This document shows positions 8,883 to 16,744 of a DNA stretch of 43,507 nt, one piece after another; the first letter of the stretch is position 1; each line of letters begins with the position of its first letter. Position numbers and translations under genes: made by a program. The stretch comes from Microcaldota archaeon (lineage in GTDB: Archaea; Micrarchaeota; Micrarchaeia; Norongarragalinales; Norongarragalinaceae). The stretch spans positions 1-43,507 of the forward strand of contig JABWCK010000003.1 in assembly GCA_013360305.1 (NCBI GenBank), written 5' to 3'. The notes beneath the pieces are model-generated. The model had not been told where the DNA came from. It saw only the letters and a list, made by a program, of their open reading frames with translations, and made no database searches.

Positions 8883-9347
8883 TTATGCGCATCTTCCTGC
8901 TAGGGTTCCTGAATCAGTTTTTCCAGTGATTCCGGTTGCTAGGTTGTCGTAAGTAAAGATTACTTGTACGTCACTATAAGCATCTCCAGCAGCACCACAG
9001 TCAGCAACACTGTCTAATATCATTGTTGCTTGTCTTCCTGCAGCCAATCCAGTTGATACTGAATAACCACGGTCAGTTATTGTTACGCCAGCACCAGATA
9101 CGGTTACTGAAGTAATGTTGATGGTGTTTCCTACAGTGTTACCGAACGACATGGTTAAGGTAGTGTCGTTGTATTTTTGGTCTAAAACGTTAAAGGTGAA
9201 TCCTTTAGCAGAGTTTCCTGACCCAACCAAGTTTCCTGGGTTGAATATTCCTAAATACCATAACAAAGCAGCTACGATTACGATGGCCAAAATAGCCCAA
9301 CCGTAAGTAACTAAGTACTCTAAAGCAGACTGTCCTCTTCTCAACAT
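8883..9347 (-). CDS. Type IV pilin-like protein with class III signal peptide
   Basis: A 154-residue archaeal type IV pilin. The N-terminus MLRRGQSALEYLVTYGW is a canonical class III signal: prepilin peptidase would cut after the RRG, leaving QSALEYL with the conserved Glu at +5 and a hydrophobic helix (AILAIVIVAALLWYLGIF). The rest is a beta-rich Thr/Gly/Asn-rich head with two Cys that could form a disulfide (positions near 117 and 153). It has its own promoter and lies downstream of, but separated by a hairpin from, the first pilus locus. It is the best candidate for a major pilin because it is monocistronic. That role is inference. Confidence 0.9.
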   Translation of the reverse strand: MLRRGQSALEYLVTYGWAILAIVIVAALLWYLGIFNPGNLVGSGNSAKGFTFNVLDQKYNDTTLTMSFGNTVGNTINITSVTVSGAGVTITDRGYSVSTGLAAGRQATMILDSVADCGAAGDAYSDVQVIFTYDNLATGITGKTDSGTLAGRCA

Positions 9348-9360
9348 TTCTTAAATCAAT

Positions 9361-9417
9361 CCTCCAAGATTCGAAGTATATATTCTAATCAAGATAACCG
9401 AATAGTTATTTAAAAAG
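9361..9417 (-). promoter_or_regulatory. Promoter region of the monocistronic pilin
   Basis: On the minus strand CTTTTTAAATAAC (9406-9418) is a good TATA element about 60 bases before the ATG, predicting a leader of about 35 bases that contains GGAGG (9361-9365). A second TATA-like motif (GAATATATAC near 9375-9385) lies closer, flanked by TTCGAA. The terminator-like hairpin at 9412-9438 overlaps the distal TATA element. Confidence 0.5.
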
Positions 9418-9438
9418 CTTGCGAGGAAGAAGCTTTTT
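9412..9438 (-). terminator. Hairpin between the pilus locus and the downstream pilin gene
   Basis: AAAAAGCTT (9412-9420) and AAGCTTTTT (9430-9438) form a perfect 9-bp stem around a 9-base loop. On the minus strand it comes 9 bases after the stop of the adhesin-pilin gene and ends in TTTTT, so it can close the pilus transcript. Its end also overlaps the TATA of the next gene. Confidence 0.55.
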
Positions 9439-9446
9439 GAAAAAAC

Positions 9447-10802
9447 TCAAGAAGTAAAGTACCATACCGTGACTTGAACAAAATTGTTTCTAGTAAAACG
9501 ATTAGTATTAGATGGATTACGAGCTAAAAAGCGCAATCTAATTGAAGCGAAGTCAGCGTAATCAAAGTTTTTACTCAAGTTAGCGGTAACAGTAACATCT
9601 GAATTAGTTGAGACTGGTAAAGGTATAGCGTAATTCAACCAAGTCGAGTTACTTCCTTTAAATGCTTCTAGCTTGGCTTCAGCTATTTGGTTGTGGTTTT
9701 TCTGGTAAACTAGAGTAGCGCTTGAATTGATTACTACCGCGCCAGCCGGCAAGTTATAACTAAACTCGTACTGTTGATAAACGCCCTCATCAAAGGTTAC
9801 CGCATTTTTCGGAACAGCATAATTATCTCGATTATTATCTATAGTCCACAAGTTAGAAGCTGCAAAACTTCCATCAGAAGTATCTGAACCTGCAAAGACA
9901 AGTTTAGAGTCAGGTATTCCTTGCAAGCTGAATGACCTAGAAGCAGAACCAGTGTTTCCAGCTAAGTCATTACAATAGAAGACAACATTATGCGAACCAA
10001 TTCCTCCAATCGTAAACAGTGAATTCCAATTGCCAGTTGAGTTAGTTAACGATTGGTTGGATCCAGAATCAATGCTTACACTACAAGACGAAACTAATTC
10101 ATTCGCAGTAGCATTAAACCAAATCATTCTGCCAAAATAAGTAATCGCAGAAGGCGATTGAATCGACACTACAGGCGGAGTAGTATCCGGAATAGGAGTA
10201 GCAGTTGGTGTAGGCGTTGGCGTAGCAGTGGGAGTAGGAGTTGTAGTAGGAGTGGGCGTAGGAGTATTGCTTACTATTGCGTTGCCGGTTATTTTTCCAG
10301 TAATGAAGCCAGATTCAACGTAATCGTATCCAGTTTCTAAGTCGACGTATTTAATCAACAAAGACATTTCGTAGTAATCGTTATAATTCAACTGAGGCAT
10401 TCCATTCACGGCCAATAAGCCTTTAGCTCCTTGTAATAGTAAGAAACTAGTTGATGCAGTGCCTTGTTGTTGGTCTATTTTACCGCTTATTTCATTGATT
10501 CTTATTTTAGTTCCGGCATTGTTTTTCAAGCTTAAAGCTAGTTCTCCATTAACATCAAGAGACCAATCTAAAGGAACAACGTTCGCGAATCCTTTTCGAG
10601 TCGATCCTTGCAAGGATTTTAAATCAAACACGCCCAAGTAAAACATTGCGCCTAGTACTACTATTAACGCTAAAAAAGCGAATCCGTAAATCGTCAAAAA
10701 CTCCATTGACGCTTGTGCACGCCTAGGGGAGTGGGTCGACCAGTGAGAGGCGCTCCTCTTGGTGGTCGTCAAGAATTTCATTGACGCTTGTGCTTTCTTC
10801 AT
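9447..10802 (-). CDS. Adhesin-like pilin with duplicated prepilin signal region
   Basis: A 451-residue surface protein on a pilin stem. The functional class III signal is RRAQASMEFLTIYG followed by a hydrophobic helix (FAFLALIVVLGAMFYLGVF). It is preceded by a degenerate copy, MKKAQASMKFLTTT, created by an in-frame 75-base duplication/insertion; in the first copy the conserved Glu is Lys. After the pilin-like N-terminal domain comes a Pro-Thr linker (about residues 180-205). Next is an Ig/Big-like domain (TTPPVVSIQSPSAIT onward), then a Ser/Asn-rich beta domain that looks like an adhesin head. ATG 10802 overlaps the TGA of the upstream membrane gene (ATGA), so translation is coupled. It is probably a tip or minor pilin; its ligand is unknown. 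Confidence 0.85.
   Translation of the reverse strand: MKKAQASMKFLTTTKRSASHWSTHSPRRAQASMEFLTIYGFAFLALIVVLGAMFYLGVFDLKSLQGSTRKGFANVVPLDWSLDVNGELALSLKNNAGTKIRINEISGKIDQQQGTASTSFLLLQGAKGLLAVNGMPQLNYNDYYEMSLLIKYVDLETGYDYVESGFITGKITGNAIVSNTPTPTPTTTPTPTATPTPTPTATPIPDTTPPVVSIQSPSAITYFGRMIWFNATANELVSSCSVSIDSGSNQSLTNSTGNWNSLFTIGGIGSHNVVFYCNDLAGNTGSASRSFSLQGIPDSKLVFAGSDTSDGSFAASNLWTIDNNRDNYAVPKNAVTFDEGVYQQYEFSYNLPAGAVVINSSATLVYQKNHNQIAEAKLEAFKGSNSTWLNYAIPLPVSTNSDVTVTANLSKNFDYADFASIRLRFLARNPSNTNRFTRNNFVQVTVWYFTS
10196..10263 (-). repeat. Pro-Thr coding minisatellite in the adhesin-pilin
   Basis: The same degenerate 6-base Pro-Thr unit seen in the proteases, here on the minus strand, separates the pilin stem domain from the Ig-like domain. 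Confidence 0.75.
10691..10793 (-). repeat. 28-base direct duplication flanking the insertion in the pilin gene
   Basis: Positions 10691-10718 and 10766-10793 match at 25 of 28 bases in direct orientation, 75 bases apart (25 codons). Both encode AQASM(E/K)FLT. Between them lie 47 bases of unrelated GC-rich sequence. The arrangement is that of an insertion with target duplication or a replication slip carrying foreign sequence. Confidence 0.85.
10722..10767 (-). repeat. GC-rich hairpin element, copy 1 (inside pilin gene)
   Basis: Read on the minus strand, the element begins GACCACCAAGAGGA, has the stem AGAGG/CCTCT with loop AGCG inside an outer GACCA/TGGTC pairing, then ACTGGTCGACC, and ends CCCCTAGG. 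The same ordered motifs occur after tRNA-Lys at 36812-36858. It is much richer in G+C than its surroundings. Confidence 0.7.
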
Positions 10803-11746
10803 GCTAGTAATCCTCCGAGGAAGCTAGTCATCAAGAACCTAACTGCAAAAAATAATAGCAAGCCAATTACGAGCATTATTGGGAAGTATTTTAGTCCTTC
10901 AACTTTTTTGCCTGAACGAATAACGCCCATAGCCATTGAACCGAATAAGGTAGTAACAAAGATTGAAGCAACTGAAAACAATATTAGCAAATCGGGTGAA
11001 AAATTAATTCCTTGAGAAACGCTGGCGGAAAAAGGAGTGAATGATACTGCTTGAGTAGGTATTTCAGTAGCGCCATGCAAGCGACCAATGGTTTGGACTA
11101 AGAAAGTGGAAATTCCGTACAATACTGGCGCTCCAATCGTAGTCGCGAAGAAAATAAAGATTTCATAAACCATTACTGTAGCTTGAACTTCTTTTCGTAC
11201 TGAAGCGAATCTCTTCAAGTCAAACGAAGTTTGGTCGAGTAATGAATCCAAGTCTCCTCCAGAACGAAGTCCTTCGACAATCAAGTAAATAGTCTTTTCG
11301 AAGATTTTAGAGTCAACGTGTTTAGTCATTGATGCGAGTGACTCGTCTAAAGGAACGCCGGTCAAGGATTGTTTTGCTGCTCGATCGATTTCTTTAGCTA
11401 GTGGCCCGAATTCTTTTCTAGCAGATAAAAGCAACGCTCTGTCAGGAGTCAATCCTGAACGAATGTTAGCTGCCATTAAAGACAAGAAATCAGGAAGTAA
11501 TTCTTCTATTACTAATGCTCGGCGAGAAGAAATTAAAGACAAAACGAAAAAGAAAAATAAAGGCACGGAAAGCAATCCAAACAAGAAAGCAAACACGGCA
11601 AGCAAAAGGTAATCTCTAGCTAAGAACAAGAATAACGCTATTCCAAACAACAAACTATAAGATAAGATCCTGATAGTGAATTTCCTAGGACTAATCTCTA
11701 GGTCTGACGTTTTCAACAATTTTGCGAAAGTTTTTTCTATAAACAC
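10799..11746 (-). CDS. TadC/T2SF-family pilus assembly membrane protein
   Basis: A 315-residue type II secretion F-domain protein, the membrane platform that works with a TadA/GspE-type ATPase in type IV pilus assembly. The pattern is typical: paired membrane segments at about 27-70, a cytoplasmic helical F domain (ELLPDFLSLMAANIRSGLTPDRALLLSA ... GLRSGGDLDSLLDQ), and further membrane segments at about 195-225, 245-270 and 290-312. It is the second of two F-domain genes in this locus, directly upstream of the adhesin-pilin with a 4-base overlap. The counterpart in the second locus is at 19627-20670. Confidence 0.9.
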   Translation of the reverse strand: MFIEKTFAKLLKTSDLEISPRKFTIRILSYSLLFGIALFLFLARDYLLLAVFAFLFGLLSVPLFFFFVLSLISSRRALVIEELLPDFLSLMAANIRSGLTPDRALLLSARKEFGPLAKEIDRAAKQSLTGVPLDESLASMTKHVDSKIFEKTIYLIVEGLRSGGDLDSLLDQTSFDLKRFASVRKEVQATVMVYEIFIFFATTIGAPVLYGISTFLVQTIGRLHGATEIPTQAVSFTPFSASVSQGINFSPDLLILFSVASIFVTTLFGSMAMGVIRSGKKVEGLKYFPIMLVIGLLLFFAVRFLMTSFLGGLLA

Positions 11747-11748
11747 TT

Positions 11749-12633
11749 TTAAATCAACACGCTCGGACGCCTGCTTGAAATTAATCCAATGAAGAAAAAT
11801 TGTATTAAAATCATGAAGAACAAAATCAATGCTAAAACGAATTCATTCAGAGAGATAGGAACGAATGAAACTAAAACGATCAAGAAAACTAAACCAAGAG
11901 TGGGGCCAATTATAGTCAACAACAAGTACATTAAAGCTAGGGGGGATAATTGGCTGCCGAATTTTTTGAAAGCTATTTTTTGTTCTTCAGTCAAGTTAGA
12001 AACTACTGAATTCAATACGCTGGTTAATTCTACTCCTGCCTTTACTGCGTTGGACAACTGCCATATTACGCGCCGGTAGTGGATTGATGGATTCTTTAAA
12101 GCGCTTTTTTCAAGCGAGTCAGCGAAACTCATTCCTCCTTGAACGTCTTTAATAACTATTTCGAATTCTTTAGAAACCGAACCAAATCCTTTCGTCAAGG
12201 AAGTTAATGAATTAAACAAAGGAACGCCAGCAGATGACTGAATGTACAATTGTCTTAACGCAAACAATAAGTCTGCTTCCAACTCGTTGTTTTTTCGTTC
12301 AAGCAATAATTTAGGGTATAACAAAATTAATCCAAAAATAGATAACGCCGCCAAAAAGCTAGTTAATACTCCAACTATTCCTGCTTCGAAGGACAACTTG
12401 TCAAGAACTAACAACACTACTCCAAAGAAAAAACCGAATACTATAAAGTAAAAGAAAAAAGCCAGCAATCCAATCGAAGTAAACTCCCAATCATCGTATT
12501 CACTTTCTAATTGAGCTAGTTCAGTAGACAAGCTAGGGAATGCTTTAGATAACGGTTTTCCCAAGAAGTAAAACAAGTGCATTAATCGCTTGGAAACGCG
12601 TTCTGGAAACGGAAGAAACAATACCGACTTCAC
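11749..12633 (-). CDS. TadB/T2SF-family pilus assembly membrane protein
   Basis: A 294-residue F-domain membrane protein partnering the preceding one. The cytoplasmic domain shows ELEADLLFALRQLYIQSSAGVPLFNSLTSLTKGFGSVSKEFEIVIKDVQGG and VIWQLSNAVKAGVELTSVL. Membrane segments lie near 55-80, 88-110, 230-255 and 262-285. ATGA overlap with the ATPase gene upstream (12630-12633) indicates coupled translation. Archaeal pilus loci often encode two F-domain proteins or one fused protein. The closest relative in the window is the 296-residue protein at 20667-21557. Confidence 0.9.
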   Translation of the reverse strand: MKSVLFLPFPERVSKRLMHLFYFLGKPLSKAFPSLSTELAQLESEYDDWEFTSIGLLAFFFYFIVFGFFFGVVLLVLDKLSFEAGIVGVLTSFLAALSIFGLILLYPKLLLERKNNELEADLLFALRQLYIQSSAGVPLFNSLTSLTKGFGSVSKEFEIVIKDVQGGMSFADSLEKSALKNPSIHYRRVIWQLSNAVKAGVELTSVLNSVVSNLTEEQKIAFKKFGSQLSPLALMYLLLTIIGPTLGLVFLIVLVSFVPISLNEFVLALILFFMILIQFFFIGLISSRRPSVLI

Positions 12634-14099
12634 TTCTTCCTCACTCTCTTCAATAATTCTTCCTTGTCGCTATAATACAACGCGAATACTTCACCTACTC
12701 CGTCAACAGTGTTAACGTCTTGTTTGACTAGCCAGTCGAGAATTTTTTGCTTTTCCTTCAAATCGTCAGCTACTTGTTCTTCATTCATTCTAGTAAAAGT
12801 CATTAACGACTCCATTAAACGAATGCTAGGCTGGTCTGGTTCGAATGAGTCTTTAAACGCCTTCCACTTGTATAAAATGCTTGCAGAAACGTGTTCTCCT
12901 TTTTCCGAAGGAATCAACTCGCCAACTTCAAAAACTCTTCGAATTCCTGAACGCTTGTCTCGATACATTGCTACGACTAAATGCAAGCTTTCAAGCATTA
13001 CTCCAGGCAAATCAATAGGCGGATTATTCAACCTGCGCAGTGTTTCTGAAACAGTTTCAGCATGCAAAGTAGCATAAACAGAGTGTCCAGTGTGCATGGC
13101 TTCAAACAATACTTGAGCTTCTTCTGCACGGCGGACTTCGCCGACGATTATCCTATCCGGCCTCATTCTCAACGAGTTAACCATTAAGTCAAGCATTTCC
13201 ACCTTGCCGTGTTCTTCAGCGCCTGTTTCTCTAACTACTAACGGAACCCACTGTAAGTGTTTTGGTAAAGTAATTTCTCGAGTTTGTTCAATGCTGATGA
13301 CTCTTTGGTTTTGAGGAATGAATGCAGTCAAAACATTCAAGAAACTAGTTTTTCCCGAACCAGTGCCTCCAGAAACCAGTACGTTCATTTCGTACTGCAT
13401 TGCTAGCCACAACAAGGCAGCTAGTTCTGAAGAAATAGTATTGTTCTTAATCAAGTCAGTAATAGTCCATGGTTTTCTAGCGAATTTACGAATAGTAATC
13501 GTATTACCAAACATGCTTATGGGAAACAAAGTAGCGTTTACACGATCGCCAGTAATCAAGTAAGCATCAAGCAACGGGTTTTGAATATTGATTTGCCTGC
13601 CAACGCGTCGTCCAATCAATCCAGCGTAATTGGAAACAACCGAGTCTGAAGGCAAGTTAATGTTAGTTTTAACCCAGCCGTGTTTTCGATGAAAAACCCA
13701 AATGGGTTCAGTGGATGAATTAATGCAGATTTCTTCAATCCAATCATCCTTCAACAAGAACTCGATCTTGTCTAAACCAAACATTTCTTGAAGCAATCTT
13801 CCCGCAATAATAGTTTTCTCGCGATCGGACAAGCTAGGGAATTTTGAATTTACTAAGGATTTCCCTTCGTCAGAAAATTTCTTTTTTAACTCCTTCAAGT
13901 TTCGGGGATCTAAAATTTCTTGATTGTTGAAAACCAAGTTCTTCAACAAGGTTTGTTTTAATACATTCAAGTAATTCTCAGTAGCTTCACCCAAGAAGGG
14001 AATTTCTAGAGAATAAATCGGAACGTATTCTCCTTCCTTGTTGGAAATAACTACTCTAGCAGGAACGCCGTCTGCTTCAATACTGTAAGAATCACTCAA
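12630..14099 (-). CDS. Pilus assembly ATPase (TadA/GspE/VirB11 family), locus 1
   Basis: A 489-residue secretion ATPase that powers pilus extension. It has an N-terminal regulatory domain, then the Walker A motif GGTGSGKTS near residue 243. An Asp-box-like VISIEQTREITLP, a Walker B region RPDRIIVGEVRRAEEAQVLFEAMHTGH and a His box TLHAE follow. It closely resembles the ATPase at 21533-23032, with blocks of identical DNA. It overlaps the small winged-helix-like gene upstream (14096-14099) and the F-domain gene downstream, so it is the centre of an overlapping operon. Specificity (adhesion pilus or other appendage) cannot be read from the sequence. Confidence 0.93.
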   Translation of the reverse strand: MSDSYSIEADGVPARVVISNKEGEYVPIYSLEIPFLGEATENYLNVLKQTLLKNLVFNNQEILDPRNLKELKKKFSDEGKSLVNSKFPSLSDREKTIIAGRLLQEMFGLDKIEFLLKDDWIEEICINSSTEPIWVFHRKHGWVKTNINLPSDSVVSNYAGLIGRRVGRQINIQNPLLDAYLITGDRVNATLFPISMFGNTITIRKFARKPWTITDLIKNNTISSELAALLWLAMQYEMNVLVSGGTGSGKTSFLNVLTAFIPQNQRVISIEQTREITLPKHLQWVPLVVRETGAEEHGKVEMLDLMVNSLRMRPDRIIVGEVRRAEEAQVLFEAMHTGHSVYATLHAETVSETLRRLNNPPIDLPGVMLESLHLVVAMYRDKRSGIRRVFEVGELIPSEKGEHVSASILYKWKAFKDSFEPDQPSIRLMESLMTFTRMNEEQVADDLKEKQKILDWLVKQDVNTVDGVGEVFALYYSDKEELLKRVRKK

Positions 14100-14365
14100 G
14101 ACTTATCCCTCAAAATCAATTCACCAAACAACGAGTAAGAAACAACAACCAAGCCAGCATCTTGCAAAGCAGACGCCCATTCTTCTATTTTTTCTTTCGA
14201 CACTCTACAATGTTTAGCCGCTTCAGAACCGGAAACTTTCTTCTTTTTTTGAATTAACGAATACAATTCATCAATACCCGTAACGACTCGATCAACCATT
14301 TGAGCCGGCAAAACATTAGTTGTTTTGTGTTCCTTCTTTTTTGAAACAACTTTCTTTTTCTTCAT
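14096..14365 (-). CDS. Small winged-helix-like protein of pilus locus 1
   Basis: An 89-residue basic protein. After a Lys-rich N-terminus, residues about 35-85 read as a winged-helix-like domain (SGSEAAKHCRVSKEKIEEWASALQDAGLVVVSY, ending in a short beta hairpin). This matches in pattern the N-terminus of the 293-residue protein at 23029-23910, which holds the same place next to the second ATPase. It overlaps its neighbours by 4 bases on both sides. It could be a regulator of the ATPase rather than of DNA; this is inference. No exact family is recognised. Confidence 0.75.
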   Translation of the reverse strand: MKKKKVVSKKKEHKTTNVLPAQMVDRVVTGIDELYSLIQKKKKVSGSEAAKHCRVSKEKIEEWASALQDAGLVVVSYSLFGELILRDKS

Positions 14366-15072
14366 CTAGAAATCCTCACTGAACCAGTACGGTTCGCGAC
14401 AATACTAAAAACGCTTAACACATTAATTAACTCTACTGGAGACGCGTCAAAAGAAGATTCGACTACTGCAGAAACCTTAGTCGAATAACGACATTCAACT
14501 CCGCAAGAAACAACCAACAAACCGCTAGTAGAATTGAAAACAAACGTGTTGTCAAAACTCTTGTCTACTAGCGATTCAAAAACGAGCGGAGTAGACGAAT
14601 TAACCAATAACTTCAACAACAAAGCATTCTCACCTAAAGCCGGAGTAATTTGTTCAGAAACTAGATTCATTTCTTCAACAGGGTAAACCCGCAAGTCGAC
14701 TTCACTTAAAGCAGTAGAATCGAAAACTACATCTCCACCAGAATGCTTGTAAATGCCTTTCCCGAAATAAAACTCCGGCTCAATAACTTGCTTGCTTAAT
14801 TCAACGTTTTTGAAGAAAGAATTTTCAAACTCTACGTAACTAGCAACGTTATCGAAAGAACTTGCAGGCAACGCATCCCTAAAGACGACTCTGCCAGAGT
14901 TATATGAAACAACTAGGCCTTTTGAGGCATACAAATCGCGCAAGTTGTCTTCAATTCCAGAATACTGGTATTGGATAGAATAATCAATTAAACTCGTTTT
15001 TTGAGTAGTTGAAGCAAGCAAGTACAGCAACGAAAACAACAAAGCCAGTGCCACAGAATAAAAGCCCTTCAT
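14362..15072 (-). CDS. Membrane-anchored extracytoplasmic protein of pilus locus 1
   Basis: A 236-residue protein with an N-terminal hydrophobic segment (FYSVALALLFSLLYLLAS) preceded by MKG. It is followed by a beta-rich soluble domain rich in Ser, Val and Asn with one close Cys pair (near 190-194). It corresponds in position to the 310-residue protein at 24532-25464, which has a similar KGFFYSLIVLLLLIP start. No known family is recognised. It lies between the small winged-helix-like gene and prepilin-like genes, with 4-base overlaps, and is probably a structural or anchoring component of the pilus. Confidence 0.7.
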   Translation of the reverse strand: MKGFYSVALALLFSLLYLLASTTQKTSLIDYSIQYQYSGIEDNLRDLYASKGLVVSYNSGRVVFRDALPASSFDNVASYVEFENSFFKNVELSKQVIEPEFYFGKGIYKHSGGDVVFDSTALSEVDLRVYPVEEMNLVSEQITPALGENALLLKLLVNSSTPLVFESLVDKSFDNTFVFNSTSGLLVVSCGVECRYSTKVSAVVESSFDASPVELINVLSVFSIVANRTGSVRISR

Positions 15073-15449
15073 TCGAACACCCTTAATTCAAACACGCCGT
15101 AAACCGGCAGTCCGTTTTCAATAAAGACAAACGATTGTCTTACTGCAGACTTAGTAAAGCCTTCGTTACTTCCTAAAAGTAATTCATTAGTTAGCGAAAG
15201 ATTTTCGTCATAGTAAGAAACGTTAGCGTAATAATTATCACCAACCAACAGTTTCAATTCTTCATTTAATGAATCAGGCTGTGCAAACAAGTTTTTTTGT
15301 TTTAACACCAAGAAAACATCTTGAGCTTGGAATGAATCCACGTTGTGAACATACATCAAGCTAGACAAAGCAAAAAAGAACAAACCAACTAACAATACCG
15401 AAAACAACGCGTCAATGGAAAAAATTATGCCTTTACTCAAGAACAACAA
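15069..15449 (-). CDS. Small prepilin-like protein (KGxxFSxDA type), locus 1
   Basis: A 126-residue protein whose N-terminus SKGIIFSIDALFSVLLVGLFFF resembles a prepilin signal with Asp in place of the usual Glu. The remainder is a small domain without cysteines. The same N-terminal pattern opens the 1175-residue VWA protein (KGLVFSLDALFALLLV) at the same position in the second locus, so the two are positional counterparts with very different heads. Overlaps 4 bases with the downstream gene and 17 bases with the upstream gene. Probably a minor pilin; processing is inferred. Confidence 0.75.
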   Translation of the reverse strand: MLFLSKGIIFSIDALFSVLLVGLFFFALSSLMYVHNVDSFQAQDVFLVLKQKNLFAQPDSLNEELKLLVGDNYYANVSYYDENLSLTNELLLGSNEGFTKSAVRQSFVFIENGLPVYGVFELRVFE

Positions 15450-15855
15450 CCCTCAAGTTTATTTCCTCGCCATCCAACAACGCTAGCCGGTTGAAGGCTA
15501 TTCCTCTCGAATAATTTCCTTTACTGAAAGCAATTGATCCGTTAAGCCATTTTGCTTGAACGAAGTAATCAAAACCCACGAAACGCTTTGATTCTTCATA
15601 ATCGAGATTAAGGAAAGAATCGATTTTAGAGTAATTCAATACTCCTGAAGACTCTACTAGTGAAAAACTAGAATCTTCAAACAATAACGCATTTGAAAAC
15701 CGTTGTCCTGCAGCGTTCATTTTAGATTGTTGCGTTTTATAATAAACGGAATCGTACTCTGAATCCCAGTAAGCTAGGAAAACTGAAAGCAACGCAATAA
15801 AGAAAGCAGTAGCAATCAAGAAGTCTATAGAGAATAATTGGCCTTTACGATACAA
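15433..15855 (-). CDS. Small prepilin-like protein (RKGQxFSxD type), locus 1
   Basis: A 140-residue protein starting MYRKGQLFSIDFLIATAFFIALLSVFLAYW. The charged leader, Gly-Gln, and Asp before a hydrophobic helix suggest a variant class III prepilin signal. The counterpart in locus 2 is the 368-residue protein starting with KRRGQVFSGDAVL. The head is small and contains several Asn-X-Ser/Thr sites, including NGS and NYS. It overlaps the upstream gene by 11 bases and the downstream gene by 17 bases. Confidence 0.75.
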   Translation of the reverse strand: MYRKGQLFSIDFLIATAFFIALLSVFLAYWDSEYDSVYYKTQQSKMNAAGQRFSNALLFEDSSFSLVESSGVLNYSKIDSFLNLDYEESKRFVGFDYFVQAKWLNGSIAFSKGNYSRGIAFNRLALLDGEEINLRVVVLE

Positions 15856-16249
15856 TTACTACCCCCCCTTGATTTGAAACAGTAAATGAATAATTAGCAG
15901 TAAAGTTTTCTGAACCCGAATAAACGCTAGGCGCAGTAATTCTGCACGAAACTATCCTTTCCCCATATCTTACTTGAACTAGCGAAGAATTACCGAAAAC
16001 AAGTATTTCGTAACCAATACCATTACTCAAAGTAGCCGGCAAGTCAACGCTTGAAGAATACCCATCTCCCGAAACGAAAGCATTAGAAAATGAATCTGCA
16101 ACTACGTCGCAAATACTGCTAGCTTCAGAGTAATTTTTCAATAATGCTAAGTCTGATTGCTTGGAAAAATACAAGCCAAAAGCTATAGCAAGCAATAACA
16201 AGAACAAACCGATTACTGAAATGAACTCTACAGAAGCTTGAGCGCGCAT
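15845..16249 (-). CDS. Minor pilin with class III signal peptide, locus 1
   Basis: A 134-residue protein beginning MRAQASVEFISVIGLFLLLLAIAFGLYF. This is a textbook class III signal (cut after Ala, Glu at +5). The head shows SSICDVVADSFSNAFVSGDGYSSSVDLPATL, which aligns well with RLCRLVRAEADSAFSAGSGYSGLFVLPDSL in the protein at 30054-30446. The two Cys are conserved in both (one near 47, one near 100), suggesting a disulfide. It is the first minus-strand gene of locus 1 and is divergent from another pilin at 16328. Confidence 0.88.
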   Translation of the reverse strand: MRAQASVEFISVIGLFLLLLAIAFGLYFSKQSDLALLKNYSEASSICDVVADSFSNAFVSGDGYSSSVDLPATLSNGIGYEILVFGNSSLVQVRYGERIVSCRITAPSVYSGSENFTANYSFTVSNQGGVVIVS

Positions 16250-16327
16250 GTTGAAAGAAATAAATCAAGAGCGCTTAAAACTAGTTTCGAATCTTTTAAA
16301 TTCAGCGTTAGAGTGGTTAATACGAAA

Positions 16328-16717
16328 ATGAAAGCCCAAGTAGCTTTAGAATACGTAGTCTTAATCATAATCAGTCTAGCGATAATAATTCCCGCATATT
16401 ATTTTTACTACAGCGACGCATCTGAACAAATACGCGTATTCCAAACAAAAAAACTAGTAAATGACGTAGCCGAAGAAGCAAACCACGCTTTTTTGCTGGG
16501 TCCGGGAACCATCACTAGACTAAACACGTTCATTCCACAAGGAATAGCCACTCAAGTGAAAAACCACACGATTATAGCCAACTTTAGTACTCGCGCGGGA
16601 GATAACCAGCTTTTTGCTAACACTATACCCTCAATAAACGGGTCCCTGCCGACAAGCCCGGGGGCATACCAAGTAACGCTTATTGTTCATGAAGACGAAA
16701 CCGTCGAAATAAGCTAA
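16328..16717 (+). CDS. Minor pilin with class III signal peptide, divergently transcribed
   Basis: A 129-residue pilin. I chose ATG 16328 rather than the longer frame from 16238 because the protein then begins MKAQVALEYVVLIIISLAIIIP, a standard class III signal with Glu at +5, and a TATA-like CTTTTAAATT lies about 30 bases upstream. The head has NHT, NFS and NGS glycosylation sites. By sequence pattern and position it is the counterpart of the pilin at 30476-30907, but here it is transcribed away from the locus, so an inversion separates the two arrangements. The KaiC-like ATPase gene follows 27 bases downstream. Confidence 0.85.
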   Translation: MKAQVALEYVVLIIISLAIIIPAYYFYYSDASEQIRVFQTKKLVNDVAEEANHAFLLGPGTITRLNTFIPQGIATQVKNHTIIANFSTRAGDNQLFANTIPSINGSLPTSPGAYQVTLIVHEDETVEIS

Positions 16718-16744
16718 TAAACAACCCTAGAGTAATGTAAAAAA

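Noticed and set aside
16238-16327. Longer N-terminus for the pilin at 16328
   Set aside because: The extra 30 residues have no family pattern and overlap the divergent pilin start; the class III signal begins at the internal ATG.
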